From Pimelobacter simplex (GTDB lineage Bacteria > Actinomycetota > Actinomycetes > Propionibacteriales > Nocardioidaceae), in NCBI RefSeq assembly GCF_900114845.1, contig NZ_FOUK01000001.1, positions 310,001 through 374,000 on the forward strand: a stretch of 64,000 nt of DNA, written 5' to 3'. Below the pieces are notes generated by a model. That model was given only the letters and a program-made list of their open reading frames with translations. It was not told the DNA's origin and made no database searches. This document shows, piece after piece, positions 25,332-35,648 of the stretch. Each line of letters begins with the position of its first letter. The stretch's first letter is position 1. The position numbers and the translations under genes were made by a program.

Positions 25332-25365
25332 CAGGGGCCCGGATCCTGGTGGATCCGGGCCCCTG
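25332..25365. terminator. Terminator hairpin downstream of pntAB
   Basis: A 15-bp perfect stem CAGGGGCCCGGATCC with a TGGT loop (25332-25365), 24 bp beyond the pntB stop on the minus strand. It is G/C-only near the base and without a T-tract. Confidence 0.65.
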
Positions 25366-25388
25366 ACGTCGTGCGGGTGGTGCGGTGC

Positions 25389-26813
25389 TCAGTCGAGTGC
25401 GCGGACGATGTCCTCGACCCGGTCCTTCGCGTCGCCGAACAGCATCTGGCTGTTGTCGCGGAAGAACAGCGGGTTCTGGACGCCGGCGTACCCGGCGGCC
25501 ATGGAGCGCTTGAAGACGATGACGTCCTTGGCGTTCCAGACCTCCAGCACCGGCATGCCCGCGATGGGGGACGTCGGGTCCTCGGAGGCGGCCGGGTTGA
25601 CCGTGTCGTTGGCGCCGATGACCAGGACGACGTCCGTCTCGGGGAAGTCGTCGTTGATCTCGTCCATCTCGAGCACGATGTCGTAGGGCACCTTGGCCTC
25701 GGCCAGCAGCACGTTCATGTGGCCGGGGAGGCGACCTGCGACGGGGTGGATGCCGAAGCGGACGTCGACGCCCTTGGCGCGGAGCTTGGCGGTGAGGTCC
25801 GCGACGGGGTACTGCGCCTGGGCGACGGCCATGCCGTAGCCCGGCGTGATGACCACGGACGACGCGCCGGCGAGCAGCTCGGCGGCGGCCTCGGCCTGGA
25901 TCTCGCGGTGCTCGCCGTAGTCCTTGTCGTCGGCGGGGCCGGCCTCGATGCCGAAGCCGCCGGCGATGACGGAGATGAACGAGCGGTTCATCGCCTTGCA
26001 CATGATGTACGACAGGTACGCACCCGAGGAGCCGACGAGCGCACCGGTGACGATGAGCAGGTCGTTGCCGAGCAGGAAGCCCGACGCGGCCGCGGCCCAA
26101 CCGGAGTACGAGTTGAGCATCGAGACCACGACCGGCATGTCGCCGCCGCCGATGGACGCGACGAGGTGCCAGCCGAGGGCCAGCGCCAGCAGCGTGATGA
26201 CGGCGAGCAGGAGGGTCGCGCCGGTGCTGTCGTGGGTGTCCATCGCGACGTAGACGGCGGTGAGGACCGCGAACAGCACGAGCGAGCCGATGTTGATGAA
26301 GTTCTTGCCCGGCAGCATGAGCGGGGCGGACTTCATCTTCGCCGACAGCTTGAGGTTGGCGACGATCGAGCCGGTGAACGTGACGGCACCGATGAAGATG
26401 CCGATCGCGACCTCGGCCTCGTGGATGTTGATCAGGCTGGGCATCGAGTCGTGCGAGCCCAGGATGTGACCGTTCCAGCCGATCGCGACGGCGGCGAGAC
26501 CGACGAACGAGTGCAGCATCGCGATGAGCTCGGGCATGCCGGTCATCTCGACGATCTTGGCGCGCCAGATGCCGATCGCGGCGCCGACGGCGATCGCGGC
26601 GAGCATCAGGACGATGACCAGGGCGCGGCCGTCGACGTACTCGCTGACGTCGATGGTGGAGGCGACGGTCGCGACCAGCGCGACCGCCATGCCGACGATG
26701 CCGAAGGTCAGGCCGTTCTTGGCCGACTCGTGCTTGGACAGGCCCGCCAGCGACAGGATGAACAGCAGGGCGGCGACGATGTACGCCGCGCCGGTGATGG
26801 AGTTCATGTCCAT
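25389..26813 (-). CDS. pntB: NAD(P)+ transhydrogenase, beta subunit
   Basis: A 474-residue protein. Residues 1-280 hold about eight or nine membrane helices (proton channel, domain II); the C-terminal 180 residues form the NADP(H)-binding domain III, with the [10 protein letters not shown] and [22 protein letters not shown] segments. It couples proton entry to hydride transfer from NADH to NADP+, supplying NADPH. Start ATG 26813 lies 2 bp after pntA. Gene order and length are typical of actinobacteria in which pntA is not split. Confidence 0.95.
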   Translation of the reverse strand: MDMNSITGAAYIVAALLFILSLAGLSKHESAKNGLTFGIVGMAVALVATVASTIDVSEYVDGRALVIVLMLAAIAVGAAIGIWRAKIVEMTGMPELIAMLHSFVGLAAVAIGWNGHILGSHDSMPSLINIHEAEVAIGIFIGAVTFTGSIVANLKLSAKMKSAPLMLPGKNFINIGSLVLFAVLTAVYVAMDTHDSTGATLLLAVITLLALALGWHLVASIGGGDMPVVVSMLNSYSGWAAAASGFLLGNDLLIVTGALVGSSGAYLSYIMCKAMNRSFISVIAGGFGIEAGPADDKDYGEHREIQAEAAAELLAGASSVVITPGYGMAVAQAQYPVADLTAKLRAKGVDVRFGIHPVAGRLPGHMNVLLAEAKVPYDIVLEMDEINDDFPETDVVLVIGANDTVNPAASEDPTSPIAGMPVLEVWNAKDVIVFKRSMAAGYAGVQNPLFFRDNSQMLFGDAKDRVEDIVRALD

Positions 26814-26815
26814 GG

Positions 26816-28351
26816 TCAGGCTCCCTTGCTGAACATCGCGAGCATGCGCCGGGTCACGGCGAAGCCACCGAACACGTTGATCGACGCGAGCAGGATCGCG
26901 ACGGCCGAGAGGCCGACGACGAGCTTGTCGTCACTGGCCACCTGGACCAGTGCGCCGACGACCACGACGCCGGAGATGGCGTTGGTGACCGACATCAGCG
27001 GCGTGTGCAGGGCGTGCGCGACCTTGCCGATCACGTAGTAGCCGATCACGATCGAGAGCATCAGCACGGTGAAGTGCCGGCGCAGCTCGTCGGTCGGGGC
27101 GACGGCGTTGACCAGCCAGAACAGGGCGATCGCACCGAGCGCGATCCCGGTCTTGGTGCCGGCCGACATCGGCGGCTTCGGCTCCTTGGCCGGGGCGGCG
27201 GCGACGGGCGCGGCCGTAGGGGCGGCGGAGACCTGCACCGCCGGCGGCGGCCACGTCGACTCCCCGTCGCGGACGACGGTGATGCCGCGCTGCACGACGT
27301 CGTCGAAGTCCAGCGTCAGGTTGCCGTCCTTCTCGGGGGTCAGCAGCTTGAGGAGGTTGACGATGTTGGTGCCGTAGAGCTGCGACGTCTGCGCGGCGAG
27401 GCGGCCGGCGAGGTCGGTGTAGCCGAGGATCGTGACGCCGTTGGCGGTGACGACCTTCTGGTCGGTCACGGTGCCGGCGGCGTTGCCGCCGTTGGCGGCC
27501 GCCATGTCGACGATGACCGAGCCGTTCTTCATCCCGGCGACGGTCTCAGCCGTGATCAGGGACGGCGCGGGGCGGCCCGGGATCAGCGCGGTGGTGATGA
27601 CGATGTCGGCGGCGCGCGCCTCCTCGTCGTACATCGCGGCGGTCGCGGCGACCTGGGCCTCGGACATCTCCTTGGCGTAGCCGTCGGAGGAGACCTCCTG
27701 CTCCATGTCGACGTGGACGAACTGCGCGCCCATCGACTCGACCTGCTCGGCGACCTCGGGACGCACGTCGAACGCGCGGACGATGGCGCCCATCGCGGAC
27801 GCGGCACCGATCGCGGCGAGGCCGGCGACACCGGCGCCGACGACGAAGACGCGGGCCGGCGGGATCTTGCCCGCGGCGGTGACCTGGCCGGTGAACATCC
27901 GGCCGAACTCGTGGGCCGACTCGACGACGGCGCGGTAGCCCGCGACGTTGGCCATCGAGGACAGCACGTCCATCGACTGCGCGCGGCTGATCCGCGGGAC
28001 GGCGTCCATCGCGAGGCCGGTGACGCCCTGCGCCTGCAGCTTGTCGAGGAGCTCGGGGCTGCGGCCGGGTGCCATCATCGAGATGATCGTCGCACCCTGC
28101 TTGAGGCGGCCGATCTCCTCGTCCGTGGGGGCGTTGACCTTGACGATGACGTCGGCGGCCCACACCTCCTGCGTCGTACCGACCCGCACCCCGGCCTCGG
28201 TGAACGCGGTGTCGGGCTGGTCGGCGAGGTCGCCGGCGCCCGACTCGACGATCACGTCGTAGCCGAGGTTGGTCAGTTGGGATACGGTCTTGGCGGTCGC
28301 CGCAACCAGGGATTCGCCCGGTTTCGACTCGCGCGGGATGCCGATGAGCAT
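26816..28351 (-). CDS. pntA: NAD(P)+ transhydrogenase, alpha subunit (full-length)
   Basis: A 511-residue protein. The first 370 residues are the NAD(H)-binding domain I (alanine-dehydrogenase-like; [27 protein letters not shown]). An Ala/Pro-rich linker (about 375-400) and four C-terminal membrane helices follow. Start ATG 28351 has GGAGG upstream; a TTG one codon earlier is an alternative. The promoter region carries an AGAGGG-CA-CCCTCT palindrome. Confidence 0.95.
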   Translation of the reverse strand: MLIGIPRESKPGESLVAATAKTVSQLTNLGYDVIVESGAGDLADQPDTAFTEAGVRVGTTQEVWAADVIVKVNAPTDEEIGRLKQGATIISMMAPGRSPELLDKLQAQGVTGLAMDAVPRISRAQSMDVLSSMANVAGYRAVVESAHEFGRMFTGQVTAAGKIPPARVFVVGAGVAGLAAIGAASAMGAIVRAFDVRPEVAEQVESMGAQFVHVDMEQEVSSDGYAKEMSEAQVAATAAMYDEEARAADIVITTALIPGRPAPSLITAETVAGMKNGSVIVDMAAANGGNAAGTVTDQKVVTANGVTILGYTDLAGRLAAQTSQLYGTNIVNLLKLLTPEKDGNLTLDFDDVVQRGITVVRDGESTWPPPAVQVSAAPTAAPVAAAPAKEPKPPMSAGTKTGIALGAIALFWLVNAVAPTDELRRHFTVLMLSIVIGYYVIGKVAHALHTPLMSVTNAISGVVVVGALVQVASDDKLVVGLSAVAILLASINVFGGFAVTRRMLAMFSKGA

Positions 28352-28395
28352 CAAGCCTCCAGCCCTTCTGTGGATAAACGCGAGTCAACCTACAC

Positions 28396-28409
28396 AGAGG
28401 GCACCCTCT
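28396..28409. promoter_or_regulatory. Palindrome in the pntAB upstream region
   Basis: AGAGGG-CA-CCCTCT is a perfect 14-bp palindrome 45 bp upstream of the pntA start, a plausible operator position. A lone TGTGGATAA (28369-28377) lies between it and the gene. No regulator is encoded nearby. Confidence 0.35.
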
Positions 28410-28491
28410 TACGGGGGGCGTCTTACGTGTGACGAACATCTAGGGCGCGATCGTTGCGCCCAGCGGGACGGGTGTGGCTGGTCGCCCCGCC

Positions 28492-29136
28492 TCAGCCCGC
28501 GGCGATGCCGTACAGGCGGTCGCCGGCGTCACCCAGGCCGGGGACGATGTAGCCCTTCTCGTTGAGCTTCTCGTCCATCGCGGCCGTGACGACGGTCACC
28601 GGGATCTGGAGGTCGGCGAGCTCCTGCTCGAGCCGCGCGCAGCCCTCGGGAGCGGCGAGCAGGGTGACCGCCGTGATGTGGTCGGCGCCCCGGTCGACGA
28701 GGAACCGGATCGCCGCGGCGAGCGTGCCGCCGGTCGCGAGCATCGGGTCGACGACGTAGCACTGGCGCCCGGAGAGGTCCTCGGGCAGCCGCTCGGCGTA
28801 CGTCGTGGCCTCGAGGGTCTCCTCGTTGCGGACCATGCCGAGGAAGCCCACCTCGGCGGTCGGCAGCAGCCGCATCATGCCGTCGAGCATGCCGAGTCCC
28901 GCCCGCAGGATCGGGACGACGAGCGGGCGCGGGGTCGCCAGGCGGGTACCCGTGGCGGGGGCCACCGGCGTCTCGATGCGGGTCGGCTCGACGCGCACGT
29001 CGCGGGTCGCCTCGTAGGCCAGCAGGGTCACCAGCTCGTCGGCCAGCGAGCGGAACGTGGGGGAGTCGGTGTCCTTGTCCCGCAGCACGGTCAGCTTGTG
29101 GGCGACGAGCGGGTGGTCCACGACGAGGGTGCGCAT
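28492..29136 (-). CDS. upp: Uracil phosphoribosyltransferase
   Basis: A 214-residue type I phosphoribosyltransferase that salvages uracil with PRPP to UMP. Conserved segments are [14 protein letters not shown], the PRPP loop [11 protein letters not shown], and the C-terminal uracil-binding [16 protein letters not shown]. Full length. The gene diverges from the tRNA-deaminase-associated gene across 79 bp, a neighbourhood I recall from Nocardioides-like genomes. Confidence 0.96.
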   Translation of the reverse strand: MRTLVVDHPLVAHKLTVLRDKDTDSPTFRSLADELVTLLAYEATRDVRVEPTRIETPVAPATGTRLATPRPLVVPILRAGLGMLDGMMRLLPTAEVGFLGMVRNEETLEATTYAERLPEDLSGRQCYVVDPMLATGGTLAAAIRFLVDRGADHITAVTLLAAPEGCARLEQELADLQIPVTVVTAAMDEKLNEKGYIVPGLGDAGDRLYGIAAG

Positions 29137-29215
29137 GGGGGGAGCCTAGATGACGCTTCGGGGCACCCACGGAAATGCTCTGGCCCTGTGCCCCGTCCCG
29201 TGTCACGCTGAGGGC

Positions 29216-29710
29216 ATGACCGCTAGCGGCACGGCCATCGAATCGGTCGACTTCGCCCTCGCCGCCTACCGCGAGGAGGGGGTGTGGCAGGTCGCCGAGC
29301 TGACCCCCGACCACGCCACCGACGTCGAGACCCTGTCCGCGGCGCTGCGCCGGTTCCCTGGTGACGGCGGCGCGGTCGGCCTGGTCGCCGTCGACGAGGA
29401 CTTCTTCGTCGTGGTCCGGGTGGCCGGCGCGCGGACCCGGGTGATGCTCTCCGACGTCACCGCGGCGACCGAGTGGGAGCTGGCCGCGGTCGTGGTCGAG
29501 CACCTCGGCCTGCCCCCGGTCGACGACGACGACGAGCCCGAGCCGGCCGGCGACCTCGAGCTCCTCAGCGACCTCGGGGTCGACGCGATGGACCTGGCCG
29601 CGATCCTCGACGACGACGAGCTCTACCCCGACGAGATGCTGTCCGAGATCGCCCGCGGACTCGGCTTCGGCGACCTCTTCGACGACGTCGTCGGCCTCAC
29701 CTCGGCGTGA
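29216..29710 (+). CDS. tRNA adenosine deaminase-associated protein
   Basis: A 164-residue acidic protein of the family found directly upstream of tadA in actinobacteria. Its C-terminal half is dominated by Asp/Glu (DDDDEPEPAG, LDDDELYPDE). There is no catalytic motif, and the function is unknown beyond its conserved linkage to tadA. ATG 29216 is preceded by a weak AGGG. Its stop overlaps the tadA GTG. Confidence 0.85.
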   Translation: MTASGTAIESVDFALAAYREEGVWQVAELTPDHATDVETLSAALRRFPGDGGAVGLVAVDEDFFVVVRVAGARTRVMLSDVTAATEWELAAVVVEHLGLPPVDDDDEPEPAGDLELLSDLGVDAMDLAAILDDDELYPDEMLSEIARGLGFGDLFDDVVGLTSA

Positions 29711-30162
29711 GGGGGGCCTGGGACGAGCCGATGCGGGCCGCGCTGGCCGAGGCATCGGCGGCGCTCGCCACCGGCGACGTGCCGATCGGCGCGGTCGTGC
29801 TCGACGCCTCCGGCGCCGTGGTCGGCACCGGCCGCAACGTCCGCGAGCGCGACGCCGACCCCACCGGCCACGCCGAGGTGGTGGCCCTGCGCGAGGCCGC
29901 CCGCGCCCGCGGCGAGTGGCGGCTGACCGGCTGCACCCTCGTCGTCACCCTCGAGCCCTGCACGATGTGCGCGGGCGCCGCCGTCCTGGCCCGGGTCGAC
30001 CGGGTCGTCTTCGGTGCGTACGACGACAAGGCCGGCGCCGTCGGCTCCCTCTGGGACGTCGTCCGCGACCGCCGGCTCAACCACCGCCCCGAGGTGCTGG
30101 CGGGCGTCCTGGAGGCCGAGTCGGTCGCCCTGCTCGACGGGTTCTTCGCCGAGCACCGATGA
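29707..30162 (+). CDS. tadA: tRNA-specific adenosine(34) deaminase TadA
   Basis: A 151-residue cytidine/deoxycytidylate-deaminase-fold enzyme that converts A34 to inosine in tRNA-Arg(ACG). The zinc site is HAEV (H55, E57) plus PCTMC (C85, C88). GTG 29707 overlaps the preceding stop; ATG 29731 is an alternative that would still leave the core whole. The following gene overlaps its stop by four bases. Confidence 0.92.
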   Translation: MRGAWDEPMRAALAEASAALATGDVPIGAVVLDASGAVVGTGRNVRERDADPTGHAEVVALREAARARGEWRLTGCTLVVTLEPCTMCAGAAVLARVDRVVFGAYDDKAGAVGSLWDVVRDRRLNHRPEVLAGVLEAESVALLDGFFAEHR

Positions 30163-30779
30163 GTCGGCCGGCCGCGGGCGGTCACGACGTCATGGACCCC
30201 ATCGACTTCGCCCCCGCCACCGCGACCCTGCGCGACCTGGTCGCCGCGGTCACCGACGAGCAGCTGGCCGCCCGCACGCCCTGCCCCGACTACACGGTCG
30301 GCGACCTCGTCGAGCACGTGGGCGGGCTCGCGATCGCGTTCACCGGCGCGGCCCGCAAGCAGCCGGTCCCGGGCTCCGAGCAGGGCGGCAGCGGGGACGC
30401 GTCCCGGCTCGAGCCGGGCTGGCGCTCGCGGATCGACGCGGACCTGGCCGAGCTCGCGGCCGCGTGGTCGGCGCCGGGGGCCTACGAGGGGGAGACCCAG
30501 GCAGGGCCCTTCCTGATGCCGGCGCCCGAGGCCGCCGCGGTCGCGCTGGACGAGGTGGTCGTCCACGGGTGGGACCTGGCGACGGCACTCGGCCTGCCGT
30601 TCGTCGTCCGCGACGAGGACGTCGCGTCCTGCCTGGCGTTCGCCGAGCCGTTCTCGACGCCCGAGGCGGTGGCGATGCGTGCGCCGGCGTTCGGGCCCGT
30701 CGTCCCGGTGCCGGCGGACGCATCGCCGCTCACGCGTCTGCTCGGGCTTCTCGGTCGGTCAGCAGCCGCGACCGGATGA
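30159..30779 (+). CDS. TIGR03086-type metal-binding protein (DinB/mycothiol-dependent maleylpyruvate isomerase-like)
   Basis: A 206-residue protein with the helical-bundle N-domain of mycothiol-dependent enzymes. Typical segments are LRDLVAAVTDEQLAARTPCPDYTVGDLVEHVGG near the N-terminus and DEVVVHGWDLATALG, which supply the metal-binding His residues. The exact function is unknown. ATG 30159 overlaps the tadA stop; ATG 30192 is an alternative. Its last 50 bases overlap the end of the convergent DUF779 gene. Confidence 0.75.
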   Translation: MSRPAAGGHDVMDPIDFAPATATLRDLVAAVTDEQLAARTPCPDYTVGDLVEHVGGLAIAFTGAARKQPVPGSEQGGSGDASRLEPGWRSRIDADLAELAAAWSAPGAYEGETQAGPFLMPAPEAAAVALDEVVVHGWDLATALGLPFVVRDEDVASCLAFAEPFSTPEAVAMRAPAFGPVVPVPADASPLTRLLGLLGRSAAATG

Positions 30780-31103
30780 GGAAGCGGACGCCGTAGGGCG
30801 CTTCCAGCGAGAAGCCCGCGCCCCGGCCGGGCACCACGTCGATGGTGAGGTGGGTGTGCGACCAGTACTCGTGCTGGGCGCGCGACATCCACACCGGGAC
30901 CGGCCGGTCCAGGCCGACGTCGAGGTCGCCGAGGTGGACGTCGGCGTCCCCCAGCAGGAACTCGCCGTCGGGGTAGCACATCGGAGCGGACCCGTCGCAG
31001 CACCCGCCGGACTGGTGGAACATCACCGGCCCGTTGGCCTCGGTGAGGCGGCGGACGAGCTCCGCCGCCTCAGCGGTGACCGCCACGCGGTCTCGGCCCG
31101 GCA

Positions 31104-31104
<1 letters not shown>
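30730..31104 (-). CDS. DUF779 family protein
   Basis: A 124-residue protein of the DUF779 family, which is characteristically encoded beside acetaldehyde-type dehydrogenases. It has the conserved FHQSGGCCDGSAPMCYP segment (adjacent cysteines) and WSHTHLTIDVVPGRG. The function is unknown; metal or thiol chemistry assisting the dehydrogenase is a reasonable guess. Its ATG (31104-31102) overlaps the dehydrogenase TGA, so translation is coupled. Its 3' end overlaps the opposite-strand TIGR03086 gene by 50 bp. Confidence 0.82.
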
Positions 31105-32627
<1,523 letters not shown>

Positions 32628-32663
32628 GTGAGTGCTCCAGGGTGTCGTCGGGACGCCGTGGTT

Positions 32664-32677
32664 GTGACGGCGGTCAC
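32664..32677. promoter_or_regulatory. Palindrome upstream of the aldehyde dehydrogenase
   Basis: GTGAC-GGCG-GTCAC, extendable to an imperfect GTTGTGAC/GTCACGAC arrangement, lies 37 bp before the ATG of the dehydrogenase. It is a candidate activator or repressor site for the adjacent GAF-domain regulator. Confidence 0.4.
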
Positions 32678-32727
32678 GACGCTAGGAGCGGGAACGTTGC
32701 GGCCCCGTTGCGCCGGCCGGGACGGTC

Positions 32728-33936
32728 TCAGCCGAGCTCGGCGTCGAGCCGCGCGAGCTGACCCTCGACCAGCGCGCGCATCGGCGACGTCGCCGGGACG
32801 GCGGCCCGCTGGGCCAGCCACATCTCGTAGTCGTCGCGCCCCCACCCCGACCGGGTCCAGGCCGACATCAGCTCGGGCGTGCCCGAGCGGAGCAGCGCCT
32901 GGCGCACCGAGGCGGCCAGCCGCTCGCGCAGCGCGACGACGCCGGGCGCGGTCGAGCGCGGCAGCACCGGGCCGCCGTACCCCTGGAGGGCGGCGCGGAG
33001 GTCGCCCGCCGCCAGCTGCGCCTCGACCGCCAGCCAGTCGCCGGTGACCGGCGCGGCGAGGCGGTAGGGCCGCGAGGCCAGCAGCTCGTCGCCGAGCAGC
33101 CCGCGCAGCCGGTTGAGCTCGGCGCGCAGGGTCGACGTGCCGCCGTCCTCCTCGTAGAGCAGGACCGCCAGCTCGTCGCCGGTCAGCCCACCCGGCGTCG
33201 CCGCGAGCAGGGCCACGATCTCGCTGTGCCGGCGGCTGAGCCGGATCCGGGAGAGGCGGCTGCGGCCGTCGTCCACGGTGACGAGGGCCTCGTCGTGACC
33301 TAGCAGCTCGAGCAGGAGCCGGACGCCGGTCCTGCGGCTGTCGCTGGGAGCCGGCGGTGGCGCCTGGCGCGCGAGCTCCGCCTCGGCCAGCCGCGCCGCA
33401 GCCCGCACCATCGCCATCGTCTGCGGCACCACGAGCGCATCGCCGCCCGTCACGTCGAGCACCCCCAGCAGCCGGCTCGTCCGCGGATCGTGGATCGGCG
33501 TCGCCGCACAGCTCCACGACCGCACCGCCGACCGGAAGTGCTCCTCGCGCGTCACCAGCGCCTCACGCCCGGTCGCCAGCGCCAACCCCGGCGCATTGGT
33601 GCCCACCAGCCGCTCGTCCCAGTTGCTGCCCTCGACGAACCCGATCCGCTCCGCCTGCCGCAACGTCTCGGGCGTCCCGCAGACCCACAGCAACGTGCCC
33701 TCGGCATCGGCCAGCGCCATCACCGCCCCGCAGTCGCGCACCTCGCGCCCCAGGACGTCGTCCAGCAACGGGAGCACGCGCGCCAGCGGATGCGCCTCCC
33801 GCCGTCCCCTCAGATCGGGGACGTCGAGCGTGATCGGCGCATCGCCCTGCCCGACCTCGACCCCGGCCGCCGCCGAGCGCTCCCACGACGCCGCCACCTC
33901 GGCCCGCATGTGCGGCCGGGCGGCATCGGGAATCAT
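32728..33936 (-). CDS. GAF-domain transcriptional regulator with a C-terminal winged helix
   Basis: A 402-residue regulator with the sensor half of AcoR-like proteins: a GAF-type domain, about residues 40-185, with FVEGSNWDERLVGTNAPGLAL and HDPRTSRLLGVLDVTGG. It lacks the sigma-54 AAA+ domain. Residues about 215-300 look like a winged-helix DNA-binding unit (LSRIRLSRRHSEIVALLAA, STLRAELNRLRGLLG). This build is usual next to acetaldehyde dehydrogenase genes in actinobacteria. ATG 33936 is chosen over TTG 33951, though neither has a good ribosome site. Confidence 0.75.
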   Translation of the reverse strand: MIPDAARPHMRAEVAASWERSAAAGVEVGQGDAPITLDVPDLRGRREAHPLARVLPLLDDVLGREVRDCGAVMALADAEGTLLWVCGTPETLRQAERIGFVEGSNWDERLVGTNAPGLALATGREALVTREEHFRSAVRSWSCAATPIHDPRTSRLLGVLDVTGGDALVVPQTMAMVRAAARLAEAELARQAPPPAPSDSRRTGVRLLLELLGHDEALVTVDDGRSRLSRIRLSRRHSEIVALLAATPGGLTGDELAVLLYEEDGGTSTLRAELNRLRGLLGDELLASRPYRLAAPVTGDWLAVEAQLAAGDLRAALQGYGGPVLPRSTAPGVVALRERLAASVRQALLRSGTPELMSAWTRSGWGRDDYEMWLAQRAAVPATSPMRALVEGQLARLDAELG

Positions 33937-34004
33937 GACTTCAGTAGACAACGTCGTCCCCCACGTGACCAGGGTCTCTCACGCCGACCCTGCCCGTCGT
34001 ACGT

Positions 34005-34019
34005 TGCAACGAGGTTGCA
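34005..34019. promoter_or_regulatory. Palindrome upstream of the GAF regulator
   Basis: TGCAAC-GAG-GTTGCA is a perfect inverted repeat about 70 bp upstream of the regulator start, within the 150-bp spacer before tRNA-Ser. It may be an autoregulatory site. Confidence 0.4.
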
Positions 34020-34087
34020 TCGGCCGCTGCCTGGTCGTGGTGCGGGCGATTTCGGGCGCGGCGCGGCGCTCCGGTAAGGTTCCCCGC

Positions 34088-34177
34088 GGTGGCGTGTCCG
34101 AGCGGCCTAAGGAGAACGCCTCGAAAGCGTTTGTGGGTGCAAGCCCACCGAGGGTTCAAATCCCTCCGCCACCGCCA
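34088..34177 (+). tRNA. tRNA-Ser (anticodon CGA)
   Basis: A class II tRNA of 90 bases including the encoded CCA. The acceptor stem is GGTGGCG with CGCCACC, followed by discriminator G and CCA (34175-34177). The anticodon arm AACGC-CTCGAAA-GCGTT reads CGA (Ser, codon UCG). The long variable arm GTGGGTGCAAGCCCAC is typical of serine tRNAs, and the T-arm has GGTTCAAAT. A strong hairpin follows 12 bases downstream. I see no repeated tRNA 3' end marking an integrated element. Confidence 0.97.
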
Positions 34178-34188
34178 GCACCAACGCA

Positions 34189-34220
34189 AGCAGCCTCCGG
34201 CGAGTTCGCCGGAGGCTGCT
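34189..34220 (+). terminator. Terminator of tRNA-Ser
   Basis: AGCAGCCTCCGGCGA pairs with TCGCCGGAGGCTGCT across a minimal loop, followed by a short CATTTCG stretch. A near-perfect intrinsic terminator position directly after the tRNA. Confidence 0.8.
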
Positions 34221-34304
34221 CGCATTTCGTGGGTCGATGCGTCGCCCCTCGTCGTCTGTCGACGACCATGTCCTGGTCGACGATGGTGGCAGGATGGTGG
34301 GACG

Positions 34305-34667
34305 ATGGTGGGACGTGACGGGCAGTTCTCCACGCCTTGGCTGAGAGACCAGCTCATCGAGCGGCTGGGGGAGCTCGCAGACCCGGTCTGGCTGAGATCG
34401 TTCGTGACCGGAGCCCGCGTCCCTGCGACGCGGCTCGACGAGGTGTTGGACTTCCTGGACGACACGGGTGCGGTCGACGAACCCGAGAACCAGGTGGGTG
34501 CATTCCTGCGCGGCAACGAGGTGGAGCGAGCGCGGTCGGTCGGCGCTGCGCTCGAGGCAGCTCTGGGGAGCAACGCCCCTGAGCCGTGGATCCGGGTCGC
34601 GGCTGCCGCGGAGCTTCTGCTGGAGGAGATCGCTGCAGCGCCGGCCGACGACCGGATGTCCCCATGA
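34305..34667 (+). CDS. Hypothetical protein, helical
   Basis: A 120-residue protein I do not recognise. It is predicted to be mostly helical, with charged segments such as WLRDQLIERLGELADPVWLRSF and an alanine-rich C-terminus; no signal peptide or metal motif is seen. ATG 34305 follows GG-rich sequence. Its stop overlaps the ATG of the membrane HExxH protein, so it is probably co-translated with it. Base composition is slightly less G/C-biased than in its neighbours. Confidence 0.6.
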   Translation: MVGRDGQFSTPWLRDQLIERLGELADPVWLRSFVTGARVPATRLDEVLDFLDDTGAVDEPENQVGAFLRGNEVERARSVGAALEAALGSNAPEPWIRVAAAAELLLEEIAAAPADDRMSP

Positions 34668-35587
34668 CCGTCCCCCCACGGCCGAGCCCCCGCCCGCGCC
34701 GCAGCGGCGTCGGCTGGTGGCTCGCCGGGTGCGGCTGCCTCGCGGTGACCGGTGCGCTGGTGCTGGGTCTGGTGGTCCTCGGGGTGGTCGTGACCAGACT
34801 CCCGTCGGGCGACGGCGGTGGCACGCCTCCGGGCAGTGCGCAGTCTCCGCAGGCGGGATCGACGGCCGCGCCCGGGGTGGCCGAGCAGCTGGTGCTGTTC
34901 GAGGCGGAGCGGGAGAGGTTCTACGCGCTCGCGGCGGTGCTCGACGGCAACCCGGTCAAGCCGCTGGTGACCGACTTCGACGCCTTCCAGCGGCTCGAGA
35001 AGCGCGCGGGCCAGCCGAACCTGGGCAGCTTCTCGGCGCAGACGCTGGTGCAGCAGGCCGCTCGGCAGCGGCAGCAGCTGCAGCGGCGGATCGCCGCGGC
35101 CGAGAAGCGGCGGGTCAACCGGTCCGGCTCGCTGACCGAGGGGATCGTCGACCGTGCGGGGGACGGCTTCATCGACATCCGCTGGGACGCCGCCTCCGCG
35201 TGCGGCGCGTCCGAGCGGGAGGGGTGGCGGACGTCGGGCTGCATCACGAAGGGCGACTCGCTCACCGTGCACCTGCTCCGCGAGCGGGAGTTCGGCGGCG
35301 ACTGGGACCGGCGGATGATCGTCGTCCACGAGCTCGCGCACATCTACCAGCGGGCCGACCGGCAGCGGTACGACGCCCGCCGCGGCCGGGTGGACCGGCT
35401 GCTGGCGAAGGGACTGTTCCAGGGCAGCGAGGAGAAGATGGCCGACTGCTACGCCCTCACCTACTACGGCGAGTGGTCGCTGACGCGCGGGAACCTCGAG
35501 ATCGGCTACGGCTACGTGTGCGGACGGTCCGAGCGCCGCGCCCTCCGCAAGTGGGCGGCGGACGTCGACGCCCCGATGCCCGGCTGA
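34664..35587 (+). CDS. Membrane-anchored putative metallopeptidase (HExxH)
   Basis: A 307-residue protein with one hydrophobic helix at about residues 22-46, then a Ser/Gly/Pro linker and an extracytoplasmic domain. H222-E-L-A-H226 (VHELAHIYQRAD) matches the zincin HExxH motif. A further acidic residue follows in SEEKMADCYALTYYG, which resembles a third ligand. Paired cysteines (CGAS...SGCITKG) suggest a disulphide. The peptide substrate and biological role are unknown. It is coupled to the preceding hypothetical gene by an ATGA overlap. Confidence 0.6.
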   Translation: MTVPPRPSPRPRRSGVGWWLAGCGCLAVTGALVLGLVVLGVVVTRLPSGDGGGTPPGSAQSPQAGSTAAPGVAEQLVLFEAERERFYALAAVLDGNPVKPLVTDFDAFQRLEKRAGQPNLGSFSAQTLVQQAARQRQQLQRRIAAAEKRRVNRSGSLTEGIVDRAGDGFIDIRWDAASACGASEREGWRTSGCITKGDSLTVHLLREREFGGDWDRRMIVVHELAHIYQRADRQRYDARRGRVDRLLAKGLFQGSEEKMADCYALTYYGEWSLTRGNLEIGYGYVCGRSERRALRKWAADVDAPMPG

Positions 35588-35648
35588 CGTGACCGACACC
35601 CGCTGACGGGCTGCCGCCGTCCCGCCGGGGACCTGAAAACATGTCCCC

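Noticed and set aside
25242..27038. Long plus-strand open frame through the 22-bp repeats and pntB
   Set aside because: Antisense to pntB, which is unmistakable; composition typical of a shadow frame.
28369..28377. TGTGGATAA resembling a DnaA box, as a possible origin
   Set aside because: A single copy with no dnaA, dnaN or AT-rich region nearby; probably chance or a local site.
34088..34177. tRNA-Ser as an integration site (attB/attL) for a mobile element
   Set aside because: No duplicated tRNA 3' end and no integrase within the following genes.
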